The notes: generated by a model not told the origin, from the sequence alone. A stretch of DNA of 64,000 nt from Chitinimonas_A lacunae (GCF_042650885.1 NZ_JBHSBU010000001.1:3658001-3722000), one strand, 5' to 3'; counted from the first letter of the stretch, positions 42,729 to 52,326 are shown. Numbers and translations: made by a program.

Positions 42729-43350
42729 GGTTCACTCCAGCGACGCCCGTCAGGATGGGCGCCAGGGGTCATAGACCAAACCGCGCCTGGCGCGGCTACC
42801 TCGCGGTCGGATGCAACAGGATGGCGCCACCATGAAGCGGTGACGCTGGTGTGCCTCCTGGCCGTCTTGCCATCCTCATCCCATATCAGTGACGCCGTGG
42901 TGGCGTCGCCAGTCTATCCATGCCGTGGCATGTCGCTGGTTAGTCGAACAGACCTCGTAGGTCATTTTGCAGACGGCTCGCTTCGGTCGGTATCACCCTT
43001 TGCGATGCGGCCGCGATTATGGCGCAGCAGACCCAATCTGGCGATGCTTGCCGCTGCTATGAATTCCTTCATACCGCGCTTTTTCCAGATTGACCTGACC
43101 TGTCCGACGAACGGCGCTATTGGCGGCCAAAGGCCGGTTTTTGCTCAAGGCGACGAACGGTCTACAGCAATATCCGGGTGCAAGACTGGCTCAGATAACC
43201 GCGATTCTTCTTTGTGTCGAGCTGGTAAGTCAGAAAAACAAAATAATAAGCAAGATAGTCACTAGATGTAGTGCTTGCTGGATGTGAAAATTAAATATTT
43301 ATGCGTATAGGTCTTTGGGGCGAAGAAGTGGCCCTACAACTTCCTATGGC
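42729..43350. other. 622-base gene-free gap splitting the rnf cluster
   Basis: Lies between rnfC and the small membrane protein gene on the minus strand. It has a composite dyad GCAAG...CACTA-GATG-TAGTG-CTTGC at ~43249-43277 in AT-rich sequence and an AT-rich tract near 43286, but no credible gene. The promoter of the downstream rnfDGE block must lie here or further upstream. Confidence 0.55.
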
Positions 43351-45414
43351 CTAGGACTTTTCGCTATCCCGATCCTGATCGTTATTAGTTACCTCTCTAC
43401 GCTCGCGCGGCGTTACCTGCTCCGCCCGCAATTTGGCGGCACGAGCCATGGCAGCTTCGATGGCGGCACGTTTCGGATCGACGGGCGCTGCGGCGTCCGG
43501 GGCCGGCACAGCAGCCTCTTCCGTCCGGGTCCTCGGCGTCGCCTGTTCTTCGCGCAGTTTGACAGCGCGAGCCATGGCAGCTTCGATGGCGGCGCGTTTG
43601 GGATCGACGGGCGCTGCGGCGTCCGGGGCCGGCACAGCAGCCTCTTCCGTCCGGGTCCTCGGCGTCGCCTGTTCTTCGCGCAGTTTGGCAGCGCGAGCCA
43701 TGGCAGCTTCGATGGCAGCGCGTTTGGGATCGACAGGCGCTGCGGCGTCCGGGGCCGGTACAGCAGCCTCTTCCGTCCGGGTCCTCGGCGTCGCCTGTTC
43801 TTCGCGCAGTTTGGCAGCGCGAGCCATGGCAGCTTCGATGGCGGCGCGTTTGGTTTCGGCGTCGTCGGTGGGGGTGGGGGCTGTCGGTTCCGGCGTGGGC
43901 GTGGCGGGGGCTTGTCGGGCGGCGTGGCGTTCGAGGGCGGCGCGGATCTTGGCTTGTTTTTCCGGATCCTGGAAATCGGGGTCGTCGAGTTTGGCGACGG
44001 CTTTGGTGGCCAGGCGGGCGGCTTTTTCCTGCCGTTCGCGTTCCAGGCGGAACTGGCGGAATTCATGACGTTCACGCGCCAGATCAGCGGCCTTTTTCTG
44101 CTTTTCTGCCGCCCAGATTTCCGATTTGGCGAAGCGGTAGTAATCGACCAGCGCAATATCGCTCGGGCAGACATAGGCGCAGGCGCCGCATTCGATGCAG
44201 TCGAACAGATTCCATTCCTGGGCGCGGCCGAATTGCTTTGATTTGGCAAACCAATAGAGCTGTTGCGGTTGCAGCTCAGCCGGGCAGACCACCGCGCACT
44301 CGCCGCAGCGGATGCAGGCGCGGGCCGGGGGCAGTGGCGGGAATTCGGCGCGGGTCTTGGCGATCAGGCAGTTGCTGGCCTTGCTGATGCCGACGCTCAG
44401 GGACGGCAGGGTGAAGCCCATCATCGGGCCACCCATGATGACGCCGTCGAGATCCGATTCGGCCCCGGCGAATTGCAGCAGATGCTCGACCGGCGTGCCG
44501 ATCAGCGCCTCGACATTGCCCGGACGAGCCACCGCACCCGTCAGCGTCACGATGCGCGACAACAGCGGCTCACCGTGATGGATCGCGCGGGCCACGGCAT
44601 AGGCGGTGCCGACGTTGAAGCACTGCACACCCAGATCGGTCGAGCGCACGCCCGAGGCGACTTCAATGCCAGTCAACAGCCGGATCAACTGCTTGGCACC
44701 GCCGCTTGGATAGCGCGTCGGCACCGCCACCACCTCGATGGCGTGGCCATGGGCGGCAGCGCGCATGGCGGCGATGGCCTCGGGTTTGTCGTCTTCAATC
44801 CCGACCAGCACCGTGCGCGCCCGGGTCAGGCTGCGCATCAGGACGATGCCCTCGACGATCTCGGCCGCGCGTTCGCGCATCAGGCGGTCGTCGCAACTGA
44901 TATAGGGTTCGCACTCGGCGCCGTTGATCACCAGGGTAGCGAGGCCATCCTGGCCGCCACCGAGTTTGAGATGGGACGGGAAAACCGCGCCGCCCAGGCC
45001 CACGATGCCCATTTCCTGCAGATAGGCGCGAGTTTCAAAGGCGGTGGCTTGTTCGACGGTGAACGGTCGGCGGGCGATCCAGCTTTCCTCGCCGTCAGGC
45101 AGCAGCACGATGCATGGGTCGGCCAGACCGGACGGGTGGGCGACCTGCCGGGGCTCGATGGCGATCACCGTGCCCGAAGTCGGGGCATGGACAGCAGCGG
45201 AGACCGAGCCGTCCGCATCGGCCAGCTTCTGGCCTTTGAGCACCCGCTCGCCGGGCATCACCGCAGGCAGGGCCGGTTGGCCCAGATGTTGACGCAGGGC
45301 GATTTCCAGCCGTTCAGGCAGCGGTGGCACCGCGATGGGGTGGGCGTTGGAGCGTGACTTATTGGCCGGCGGGTGGATGCCGCCATGGAAACCGAACAAC
45401 TGCCGTGCTGTCAC
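43351..45414 (-). CDS. rnfC: Rnf/Rsx electron transport complex subunit C, with long repeat tail
   Basis: 687 residues from GTG at 45414, whose GTGA overlaps the rnfB stop; this gives the family N-terminus 'LFGFHGGIHPPANK'. The longer frame (to 45633) is antisense-like. NADH/FMN-binding core ('GIVGLGGAVFPSHLKL', 'INGAECEPYISCDDRLM' in part), then two 4Fe-4S motifs ('CIRCGECAVVCP', 'CIECGACAYVCP'). The C-terminal ~200 residues are a charged helical linker and about 3.4 copies of a 42-residue unit (AIEAAMARAAKLREEQATPR...), from 126-bp DNA repeats. Similar Ala-rich repeats occur in E. coli RsxC. Confidence 0.92.
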   Translation of the reverse strand: MTARQLFGFHGGIHPPANKSRSNAHPIAVPPLPERLEIALRQHLGQPALPAVMPGERVLKGQKLADADGSVSAAVHAPTSGTVIAIEPRQVAHPSGLADPCIVLLPDGEESWIARRPFTVEQATAFETRAYLQEMGIVGLGGAVFPSHLKLGGGQDGLATLVINGAECEPYISCDDRLMRERAAEIVEGIVLMRSLTRARTVLVGIEDDKPEAIAAMRAAAHGHAIEVVAVPTRYPSGGAKQLIRLLTGIEVASGVRSTDLGVQCFNVGTAYAVARAIHHGEPLLSRIVTLTGAVARPGNVEALIGTPVEHLLQFAGAESDLDGVIMGGPMMGFTLPSLSVGISKASNCLIAKTRAEFPPLPPARACIRCGECAVVCPAELQPQQLYWFAKSKQFGRAQEWNLFDCIECGACAYVCPSDIALVDYYRFAKSEIWAAEKQKKAADLARERHEFRQFRLERERQEKAARLATKAVAKLDDPDFQDPEKQAKIRAALERHAARQAPATPTPEPTAPTPTDDAETKRAAIEAAMARAAKLREEQATPRTRTEEAAVPAPDAAAPVDPKRAAIEAAMARAAKLREEQATPRTRTEEAAVPAPDAAAPVDPKRAAIEAAMARAVKLREEQATPRTRTEEAAVPAPDAAAPVDPKRAAIEAAMARAAKLRAEQVTPRERREVTNNDQDRDSEKS
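43427..43854. repeat. 126-bp tandem repeat within rnfC
   Basis: About 3.4 units; equivalent points fall at 43445, 43571, 43697 and 43823, exactly 126 bases apart. Units differ at only a few bases. Each encodes 42 residues of the RnfC tail, so copy changes would stay in frame. Confidence 0.95.
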
Positions 45415-45995
45415 GATTTCACCACTTTGATCGGAATGACCGAGTATTGGCGCGGTGGCTTTGGCTGTTTCCATTTCCAGCTTTCCAGCGTCTCGCCGAC
45501 TTCGACCATATGGATGCAATCGACCGGGCAGGGGGCGACGCATAGCTCGCAACCGGTGCATTCGCTGGCGATCACGGTGTGCATATGCTTGGCGCTGCCG
45601 ACGATGGCATCGACCGGGCAAGCCTGGATGCACAGGGTGCAGCCGATACAGACATCCTCATCGATCAGCGCCAGCGCTTTGGGCTTTTCGACCCCGTGTT
45701 CGCTATTGAGCGGCTTGAATTCGACCCCGAGCAGATCGGCCAGCTTATGGATGCCGTCCTCACCGCCCGGCGGGCACTGGTTGATCTCGGCTTCACCGCT
45801 GGCGATGGCTTCGGCATAGGGGCGACAGCCCGGATAGCCACACTGTCCGCACTGGGTCTGCGGCAACAGGGCATCGATCCGCTCGACCAGGGGGTCGGCC
45901 TCGACCCGGAAACGCACCGCCGAAAAGCCGAGCACGGCACCCAGCAATAGCGCCAGTATCACTACCAGCACGACGGCGACGACAAAACCGCTCAT
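45411..45995 (-). CDS. rnfB: Rnf/Rsx electron transport complex subunit B
   Basis: 194 residues. N-terminal transmembrane helix (VVAVVLVVILALLLGAVLG), a 4Fe-4S domain with 'LLPQTQCGQCGYPGC' and 'QCPPGG', then two ferredoxin motifs ('CIGCTLCIQACPVDAI', 'CTGCELCVAPCPVDCI'). It is the ferredoxin-like entry of the Rnf chain. It overlaps rnfA (ATGA) and rnfC (GTGA). Confidence 0.95.
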   Translation of the reverse strand: MSGFVVAVVLVVILALLLGAVLGFSAVRFRVEADPLVERIDALLPQTQCGQCGYPGCRPYAEAIASGEAEINQCPPGGEDGIHKLADLLGVEFKPLNSEHGVEKPKALALIDEDVCIGCTLCIQACPVDAIVGSAKHMHTVIASECTGCELCVAPCPVDCIHMVEVGETLESWKWKQPKPPRQYSVIPIKVVKS

Positions 45996-46573
45996 TTCAC
46001 TATTCCTGCAAAACCCATAAAGGCAAGACTCATCAGCCCTGCCGTAATAAACGCAATCGGCATGCCCTGGAACGGTGCCGGCACCTCGGCGCCTTCGAGC
46101 CGCTCACGAATTGCCGCGAACAAGATCAGGATCAGGGAAAAGCCCAGCGCACTGCCAAAGCCAAAGACCAGACTGTCGGCAAAGCCATGCCCGAGATTGG
46201 CATTGATCAGCGGGACCCCCAGCACGGCACAGTTGGTGGTGATCAGCGGCAGATAAATGCCCAGCACCCGGTAGAGCACCGGACTGGTCTTATGGATGAA
46301 CATCTCGGTGAACTGCACGATGGCCGCGATCACCACGATAAACGCCAGGGTGCGCAGATAGGTCAGGCCCAGCGCCAGCAGCAACTGATCGATCAGCCAG
46401 GCGCTGCCGCAGGCCAGCGTCAGCACGAAAGCGGTCGCCAGCCCCATGCCGATCGAGGCATCGAGCTTTTTCGACACGCCCATAAACGGGCACAGCCCGA
46501 GCACCCGGGTCAGCACCACATTGTTGACCAGGGCGGCGCCGATCAGGATCAGCAGGTAATGCCCGAATGCCAC
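45992..46573 (-). CDS. rnfA: Rnf/Rsx electron transport complex subunit A
   Basis: 193 residues, six membrane helices. 'VLTRVLGLCPFMGVSKKLD' and 'LPLITTNCAVLGVPL' are the RnfA/NqrE signatures, with the conserved Cys residues of the intramembrane Fe-S site. It is the first gene of the rnfABC block. No clear promoter was seen in the 250 bases upstream. Confidence 0.95.
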   Translation of the reverse strand: MAFGHYLLILIGAALVNNVVLTRVLGLCPFMGVSKKLDASIGMGLATAFVLTLACGSAWLIDQLLLALGLTYLRTLAFIVVIAAIVQFTEMFIHKTSPVLYRVLGIYLPLITTNCAVLGVPLINANLGHGFADSLVFGFGSALGFSLILILFAAIRERLEGAEVPAPFQGMPIAFITAGLMSLAFMGFAGIVK

Positions 46574-46825
46574 CGATTGCTCCTGCCGGCTTCAGCAAGA
46601 AGTCGGCGCTTGGCCTCCACCGTCCAGACGGACGGGGAAACGATTGTTGATGCCCAGAGCGTCCCCACTCACCCGGTCGTCGCAGCGTCAGCCACCAGGC
46701 GGTGATCCATCCCTGTCCCTGTGCTCACTAGGGCTGGTGCTGGACACGATGGGGGAGACCCCCGATGGCTTGCACCACTTGACGAGCTTGCGGGCTGGGG
46801 ACGTCTGGTTGAAAGCGGACTGGCT

Positions 46826-47383
46826 TCAGTCGTCACCCGCGCAGCGGCCGTACAGCGCAGCGTCGAACGCCTTGCCATGGCGCATCAGGCGCGAACGCAG
46901 CAGACCTTCATGGCGAAAACCGCTGCGCTCGGCGACCCGACGTGCCGCCATATGGTGGGCCAGCACCAGGATTTCCTGCCGCAATACCGCCAGCTCGGCA
47001 AAACCGAAGTCGCTGGCCAGCGATACCGCCCGAGTCATGATGCCGTTGCCGTGCCGGCTGGCGCGCAGCCAGTAGCCCAGACTGGCGAAATCGGCCTGCT
47101 CGTCGCGGCGCAGCGTCAGCGTGACCCCGCCCACCAGCATGCCGTCGCCGAGGCTTTCGATGGCGAACGGATAACGGCTGTTGCCGCGTGCCCAGTCCTG
47201 GATGCTCTGGGCGATATAGCACTCGCTGTCTTCGCGCCGGTAGCCCTGATGGCACCAGGGCAGCCAGCGCCCGACCACATCGATCGACTCGCGGGCGGCG
47301 CGGTAGAGGGCGTCGACATCCTCGACCCGGTAGGGCCGGATGCGGATACCGTCGAGATCGGCCTGATAGGTGTGGCGACTCAT
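46826..47383 (-). CDS. GNAT family N-acetyltransferase (RimJ/RimL-like)
   Basis: 185 residues from ATG at 47383 (MSRHTYQADLDGIRIRPY). N-terminal 'IRIRPYRVEDVDALY', central 'LGYWLRASRHGNGIMTRAVSLASDFGF' (acetyl-CoA loop R-H-G-N-G-I) and 'HHMAARRVAERSGFRHEGLLRS' are RimJ/RimL-type features. It probably acetylates an N-terminal amine or small molecule. Its start overlaps the stop of the next upstream gene, a paralog. Confidence 0.88.
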   Translation of the reverse strand: MSRHTYQADLDGIRIRPYRVEDVDALYRAARESIDVVGRWLPWCHQGYRREDSECYIAQSIQDWARGNSRYPFAIESLGDGMLVGGVTLTLRRDEQADFASLGYWLRASRHGNGIMTRAVSLASDFGFAELAVLRQEILVLAHHMAARRVAERSGFRHEGLLRSRLMRHGKAFDAALYGRCAGDD

Positions 47384-47955
47384 CTGGCCTCCCGATCGGC
47401 AGCGATCAGGCTGTAGAGGGCCTCGTCGGTCGGCTGGCCATTGCACAGCAAGCCGAGTCGCAGCACGCCTTCAAACTGGAAACCGGCCTTCTCGGCCACC
47501 CGGCGGCTGGCCAGATTGTCGACGGCGGCACCGATTTCCAGCCGGGGCAATTGCAGGGTGTCAAAGCCGAACTCGACCGCCAGCCGGGTCGCCATGGTGG
47601 CGACGCCGCGTCCGGTGGTATCGCTGCGCACCCAAAAGCCGATATTGCCGAGTCGCTTGGCCGGGTTGCTGATGACCTTGACCGACAGGCCGCCCAGCAG
47701 ACGCTGGCTCGCCACTTCTTCGATCACGAAATTGAACGGCCGCTCCGGCTCGCCCCAGCCGAGTACGCAGGCGGCGACCCACTGTTCGGCCTCATGCCGG
47801 GCATAGTCGCGATGGAGCCAGCTCAACCAGCGCCCGACCGTCTCGACCGAGGCACGGCTGGCGCTGAAATAGCCGTCAACATCATTTAAGCGGAACGGGC
47901 GCAGGCGGATGCCGTCCTGTTCGGCCTGATAGGGGGGAAGCCGGCTGCTGCGCAT
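47380..47955 (-). CDS. GNAT family N-acetyltransferase (RimJ/RimL-like), paralog
   Basis: 191 residues from ATG at 47955 (MRSSRLPPYQAEQDGIRLRPF). Same layout as the downstream gene: 'IRLRPFRLNDVDGYF', 'VGRWLSWLHRDY', acetyl-CoA loop 'DTTGRGVATMATRLAVEFGF', 'NLASRRVAEKAGFQFEGVLR'. Paralogous with it and coupled by ATGA. It lies one base after the pyrD stop, so pyrD and both acetyltransferases form one unit. Substrate unknown. Confidence 0.88.
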   Translation of the reverse strand: MRSSRLPPYQAEQDGIRLRPFRLNDVDGYFSASRASVETVGRWLSWLHRDYARHEAEQWVAACVLGWGEPERPFNFVIEEVASQRLLGGLSVKVISNPAKRLGNIGFWVRSDTTGRGVATMATRLAVEFGFDTLQLPRLEIGAAVDNLASRRVAEKAGFQFEGVLRLGLLCNGQPTDEALYSLIAADREAR

Positions 47956-47956
47956 A

Positions 47957-48991
47957 TCAGACCATGGTCCCCTGACGCGGCCGGATGGCACGGATCGATT
48001 CGCCGATCAGTGCCGGGCCGCGATAGATCAGGCCGCTATAGAGCTGAACCAGACTCGCACCCGCTTCGATCTTCTCGGCGGCGTGCTGGCCTTCGAGAAT
48101 TCCGCCTACCCCGATGATCGGCACCTTGCCGCCCAGCACGGCCGACAGCGCCCGGATCACCGCCGTCGATTTGGCCCGCACCGGGGTGCCCGACAGGCCG
48201 CCCGTCTCATTGCCATGACGCAGTGTCTCGACCCCGACCCGCGACAGCGTGGTATTGGTGGCGATCACCGCATCGAAGCGGTATTCGAGCAGCAGACGGC
48301 CGATTTCGACGATCTGTTCGTGTTCGAGATCGGGCGCGATCTTGAGCGCCAGCGGCGCATAGCGGCCGTGGCGCACGGTCAGCCGCGCCTGTTCGTCCTT
48401 GAGCGTGGCGAGCAGCCGCTCCAGCTCGTCGCTTTGCTGTAGCTGACGCAGATTCTTGGTATTGGGCGAGGAGATATTGACCGTGATATAGCTGGCCAGC
48501 GGGTAGACCCGGGTCAGACAGGTCAGGTAATCGTCAACGGCGTTCTCGATCGGGGTGTCGAAGTTCTTGCCGATATTGATGCCCAGCACGCCCTGATACT
48601 GGGCCGCTTCGACGTTCTTGACCAAGGCGTCGAGACCCTGGTTGTTGAAGCCCATCCGATTGATGATGCCCTGGGCGCCCGGCAGGCGGAACAGCCGTGG
48701 CTTGGGGTTGCCCGGCTGCGGCCGTGGCGTCACCGTGCCGATTTCGATAAAGCCGAAACCGAGGTCGGCCAGGGCATCGATATGTTCGCCGTTTTTATCG
48801 AGTCCGGCCGCCAGACCCACCGGATTGGGAAAGCGCAAACCCATCACCTCGACCGGCTTGTCGGCCTCGCGGCTCCCCAGCACCGTGCCAAAACCCAGGG
48901 CATGCAAGGCATCGAGACTTTTCAGGGTCAGGTTATGGGCGGTTTCCGGTTCGCAGGCGAACAGCAGCGGACGAAGCAGCGGGTAGAGCAT
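47957..48991 (-). CDS. pyrD: dihydroorotate dehydrogenase (quinone)
   Basis: 344 residues, the membrane-associated class 2 enzyme: an N-terminal helical extension ('LYPLLRPLLFACEPETAHNLTL', partly) precedes the barrel. 'FPNPVGLAAGLDKNGE', 'FGFIEIGTVTPRPQPGNP', 'NRMGFNNQG', 'ITVNISSPNTKNLRQLQ' with the class 2 catalytic Ser, and 'IGVGGI' phosphate loop are present. It oxidises dihydroorotate with FMN, passing electrons to ubiquinone, in pyrimidine synthesis. Confidence 0.97.
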   Translation of the reverse strand: MLYPLLRPLLFACEPETAHNLTLKSLDALHALGFGTVLGSREADKPVEVMGLRFPNPVGLAAGLDKNGEHIDALADLGFGFIEIGTVTPRPQPGNPKPRLFRLPGAQGIINRMGFNNQGLDALVKNVEAAQYQGVLGINIGKNFDTPIENAVDDYLTCLTRVYPLASYITVNISSPNTKNLRQLQQSDELERLLATLKDEQARLTVRHGRYAPLALKIAPDLEHEQIVEIGRLLLEYRFDAVIATNTTLSRVGVETLRHGNETGGLSGTPVRAKSTAVIRALSAVLGGKVPIIGVGGILEGQHAAEKIEAGASLVQLYSGLIYRGPALIGESIRAIRPRQGTMV

Positions 48992-49050
48992 GAAGTGGGT
49001 CTCGGTAATAGATTCGTTAAATTCGACAAATTTATCTTAACGGTGCGGTC

Positions 49051-49091
49051 GAAAATGCCTGGATGTCCCGTCAGGGCTGACATTCAGGCAT
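49051..49091 (-). terminator. intrinsic terminator after folD
   Basis: Minus strand: ATGCCTG-A-ATGTC, loop, GACAT-C-CAGGCAT then TTTT. The 12-bp stem with one mismatch lies 32 bases past the folD stop and separates folD from pyrD. Confidence 0.7.
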
Positions 49092-49122
49092 TCAAACACT
49101 TTCACTATCGCCCCGGACCCGT

Positions 49123-49977
<855 letters not shown>

Positions 49978-50047
49978 GGGGCGGACTCCGGGGGGTGGGA
50001 AGCGCGCTATTGTCGCATTTTTCTTTAACCCTCCAAAGCGAAAGCGC

Positions 50048-50076
50048 TTGACGCACCGGAACGGCCAACGTATATT
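50048..50076 (+). promoter_or_regulatory. sigma-70 promoter of the tRNA operon
   Basis: TTGACG (50048-50053), 17-base spacer, TATATT (50071-50076). The following GCGCGC discriminator is typical of stringently controlled stable-RNA promoters. tRNA-Pro begins 11 bases after the -10. Confidence 0.8.
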
Positions 50077-50087
50077 TGCGCGCTCTT

Positions 50088-50164
50088 CGGGGCGTAGCGC
50101 AGCCTGGTAGCGCACCTGATTTGGGATCAGGGGGTCGCGAGTTCGAATCCCGCCGCCCCGACCA
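50088..50164 (+). tRNA. tRNA-Pro (anticodon TGG)
   Basis: 77 bases including encoded CCA. The CGGGGCG / CGCCCCG acceptor stem, D arm, anticodon loop TTTGGGA reading CCN codons, and GTTCGAATC T-loop are all present. First of three co-transcribed tRNA genes. Confidence 0.97.
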
Positions 50165-50197
50165 GCAGTATCTTGCCAGGTCAACCGAAGCATCGGA

Positions 50198-50271
50198 GCG
50201 CCCGTAGCTCAACTGGATAGAGCAACGGCCTTCTAAGCCGTAGGTTACAGGTTCGATTCCTGTCGGGCGCG
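50198..50271 (+). tRNA. tRNA-Arg (anticodon TCT)
   Basis: GCGCCCG acceptor pairs with CGGGCGC, the anticodon loop is CTTCTAA and the T-loop is GTTCGATTC. CCA is not encoded. It reads AGA/AGG, rare codons in this GC-rich genome. Confidence 0.96.
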
Positions 50272-50303
50272 CTGCAAAGCACGAAGTAAGTAGTAAGCCA
50301 GTG

Positions 50304-50379
50304 GTGGATATAGCTCAGTTGGTAGAGCCCCGGATTGTGATTCCGGTTGTCGTGGGTTCGAGTCCCATTATCCACCCCA
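50304..50379 (+). tRNA. tRNA-His (anticodon GTG)
   Basis: GTGGATA acceptor pairs with TATCCAC, the anticodon loop is TTGTGAT and the T-loop is GTTCGAGTC. The C73 discriminator and CCA are encoded; the preceding G could serve as the G-1 of tRNA-His. Confidence 0.96.
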
Positions 50380-50387
50380 CCCCATTC

Positions 50388-50422
50388 AAGCCCCTGTAAG
50401 TCGATGACTACAGGGGCTTTTC
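50388..50422 (+). terminator. intrinsic terminator of the tRNA operon
   Basis: Stem AAGCCCCTGTA / TACAGGGGCTT with a 10-base loop, followed by TTCGC. It lies 8 bases after tRNA-His. Confidence 0.85.
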
Positions 50423-50499
50423 GCATTCGCCCACGCCAAATCCCCCGTGCCGTCTCCGGCCAGAAACAGCCTCCCAGCCCAGCCACTCATTGCCTGACA

Positions 50500-51219
50500 T
50501 TACGGCAGTGGACAATTCCCCTGACGCAGCCGCTGCTCCAACGCCGTAGTCCGAGGCAGGCTCAGGCCCGGGCGGCCGGTATAGTCTTCGAGCAGCAGCG
50601 GCTGGCTGGGTTGGCGCAGCCGCTGGCGGATGGTCTGTTCCGCCTGCTGGTCGATCAGGGTCAGCCGTCCGTTCAGGGTGTCGTGTTCGATTTCAAGCTG
50701 GCGCAGCCGTGAACCGGCCAGTCGCTCGCGCCGCGAGAAATGGCTGGCGCTGAGCCGCCATTGACTGTCGATACGGCGGAACTGGTGCACATCGCGGTCG
50801 ATACAGCCGTGGGCATTGGACCAGCTGCCGATGATCAGCCGCTGACCGGCAATATCGAGCCGGTCGATATCGCAGCTCGGGCTGTCGCAGTCGCTCAGCA
50901 GTTCGGCCGAGACGCCAGCGAGCGCATAGTCCTGACCTTCATTGCGCAGCACATAAAGCCGTTGGCCGTTATGGTCGTCGCGGGCGCGCACCAGGCCGGC
51001 CCAGTCGTTGCGGCCGTCGCCGTCGAGGTCGCCGCTGGCTTGCAGACGGACCCGATACAGTTTGCCGGGTGCCGCCTGCGGTGAGGTGCCGCTGCCGAAC
51101 AGCGAAGCGAGCCGCGCCTCGACCGCTGTCGGGGCGGTATCGATGGGCACGGCGCCCGCCAGCGAGGGCAGTAGCGCAAGAAGCAGGATCAAGCGTGGCA
51201 CGGCCGGACTCCGAAGCAC
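50500..51219 (-). CDS. secreted protein of unknown function
   Basis: 239 residues with signal peptide (RLILLLALLPSLAGA). The segment 'SGDLDGDGRNDWAGLVRA' has the calcium-loop look of FG-GAP/VCBS repeats. Three cysteines around 'DCDSPSCDID' and one further on may form disulphides. Its C-terminal half is polar, with Gln/Arg-rich helices. Function unknown; it presumably acts in the periplasm. It faces the tRNA terminator and is divergent from the ankyrin gene. Confidence 0.7.
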   Translation of the reverse strand: MLRSPAVPRLILLLALLPSLAGAVPIDTAPTAVEARLASLFGSGTSPQAAPGKLYRVRLQASGDLDGDGRNDWAGLVRARDDHNGQRLYVLRNEGQDYALAGVSAELLSDCDSPSCDIDRLDIAGQRLIIGSWSNAHGCIDRDVHQFRRIDSQWRLSASHFSRRERLAGSRLRQLEIEHDTLNGRLTLIDQQAEQTIRQRLRQPSQPLLLEDYTGRPGLSLPRTTALEQRLRQGNCPLP

Positions 51220-51324
51220 GATGAGAGGATTCTACGCGGCAAAGCGCTGCCCCGCGCAGCTGGCATGTTTCCGTCATATTCGGGGTTTATGATCTGCTTC
51301 CGGACTGGCACTAAGGAGGCAGCC

Positions 51325-51663
51325 ATGCTCTACGACTACGATGATGAACTCGCGCCGGAACCCCGTCCGCCCCGACGCGAGGCGCTCGATAGCGCAACGG
51401 TGTTGGCCCGGGCACGCGATGAAGACGGCTCGACCGCGCTGCATCGGGCGGTGCAGGCCGGCGAGTGGGCGCTGTTGCCCACACTGCTGCGGCTGGGGGT
51501 TGAGGTCGATGCGGTCAATCGCGACGGCGACACTGCCCTGCATCTGGCCGCCCGCCAGGGTGCCCGGCTCAGCTACCGGCTGCTGTGCCAGGGCGGGGCC
51601 GATCCGCAGCGGCGCAACCGGCGCGGCGAGACACCCGAAGCCTTGTTCGGTTGGGACCACTGA
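51325..51663 (+). CDS. small ankyrin-repeat protein
   Basis: 112 residues from ATG at 51325, which follows a strong AAGGAGG; the frame is open from 51265. Two to three ankyrin units: 'DGSTALHRAVQAGEWALLPTLL', 'DGDTALHLAARQGARLSYRLL', then 'RRGETPEAL'. The N-terminal ~30 residues are acidic and proline-rich. Probably a cytoplasmic protein-binding module. The DUF2237 gene follows 73 bases later. Confidence 0.8.
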   Translation: MLYDYDDELAPEPRPPRREALDSATVLARARDEDGSTALHRAVQAGEWALLPTLLRLGVEVDAVNRDGDTALHLAARQGARLSYRLLCQGGADPQRRNRRGETPEALFGWDH

Positions 51664-51736
51664 GGCCATGTGCATGGCGTGGTCGGGACAAGTCTGTGAC
51701 AATCGATGTCCTGTCCCGAATCCGAGCAAATCTCCC

Positions 51737-52120
51737 ATGGCCGAAGAACTCAATGTGCTGGGTCAGGCGCTGCAATCGTGCAGCGTCGACCCGATGACCG
51801 GCTTTTTCCGCGACGGCTGCTGCCGTACCCATCCCGAAGACCTGGGTCAGCATGTGGTCTGTGCCGAAATGACCCCCGATTTCCTGCGATTCTCGCGCGA
51901 GCGCGGCAACGATCTGTCCACCCCCCGTCCCGAATATGGCTTCTCCGGTCTGCAACCGGGTGATCGCTGGTGCCTGTGCGCCACGCGCTGGGTCGAGGCC
52001 CTGCTCGATGGCGTGGCCCCGCCAGTGGTGCTGGCTGCCACTCACGAGGCGGTGCTGGAACTGGTATCGCTGGAAACCCTGGTCGATTACGCGCTCGACT
52101 GGCCGAAACGGCGGCCTTGA
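51737..52120 (+). CDS. DUF2237 family protein
   Basis: 127 residues from ATG at 51737. The family signature is clear: 'LNVLGQALQSCSVDPMTGFFRDGCC' (seen as 'DPMTGFFRDGCCRTHPEDLG'), 'HVVCAEMTPDFLRFSRERGNDLSTP', 'PGDRWCLCATRW' and 'THEAVLELVSLETL'. Several conserved cysteines suggest metal or redox chemistry, but no function is established to my knowledge. It is the last gene before a ~280-base gap. Confidence 0.9.
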   Translation: MAEELNVLGQALQSCSVDPMTGFFRDGCCRTHPEDLGQHVVCAEMTPDFLRFSRERGNDLSTPRPEYGFSGLQPGDRWCLCATRWVEALLDGVAPPVVLAATHEAVLELVSLETLVDYALDWPKRRP

Positions 52121-52326
52121 GGCAAGCGATGGCGCTCACTTGGCGGCCGGACCCGAAGACACTGAAAAAGCCCGATCTTCGGCTCGTCCACCCTCTTGGG
52201 TGAGTTCCATCCATCTTGAGCAAGCCAAAGAAAAAGACAGCTTTGCGGGCGTGGTTGTCCTTTGGAGAGCCGGATAAGGTGTGGGAGGCGAAGTGTATTT
52301 ACTTTTATTTAAACGCCGCACAATAT

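Noticed and set aside
43427..43854. Regular repeats considered as a CRISPR array
   Set aside because: Contiguous 126-bp in-frame units without unique spacers, inside rnfC.
43315..44241. Plus-strand frame with Gly/Ser/Phe/Arg repeats
   Set aside because: Antisense of the RnfC 126-bp repeats; RnfC motifs fix the coding strand.
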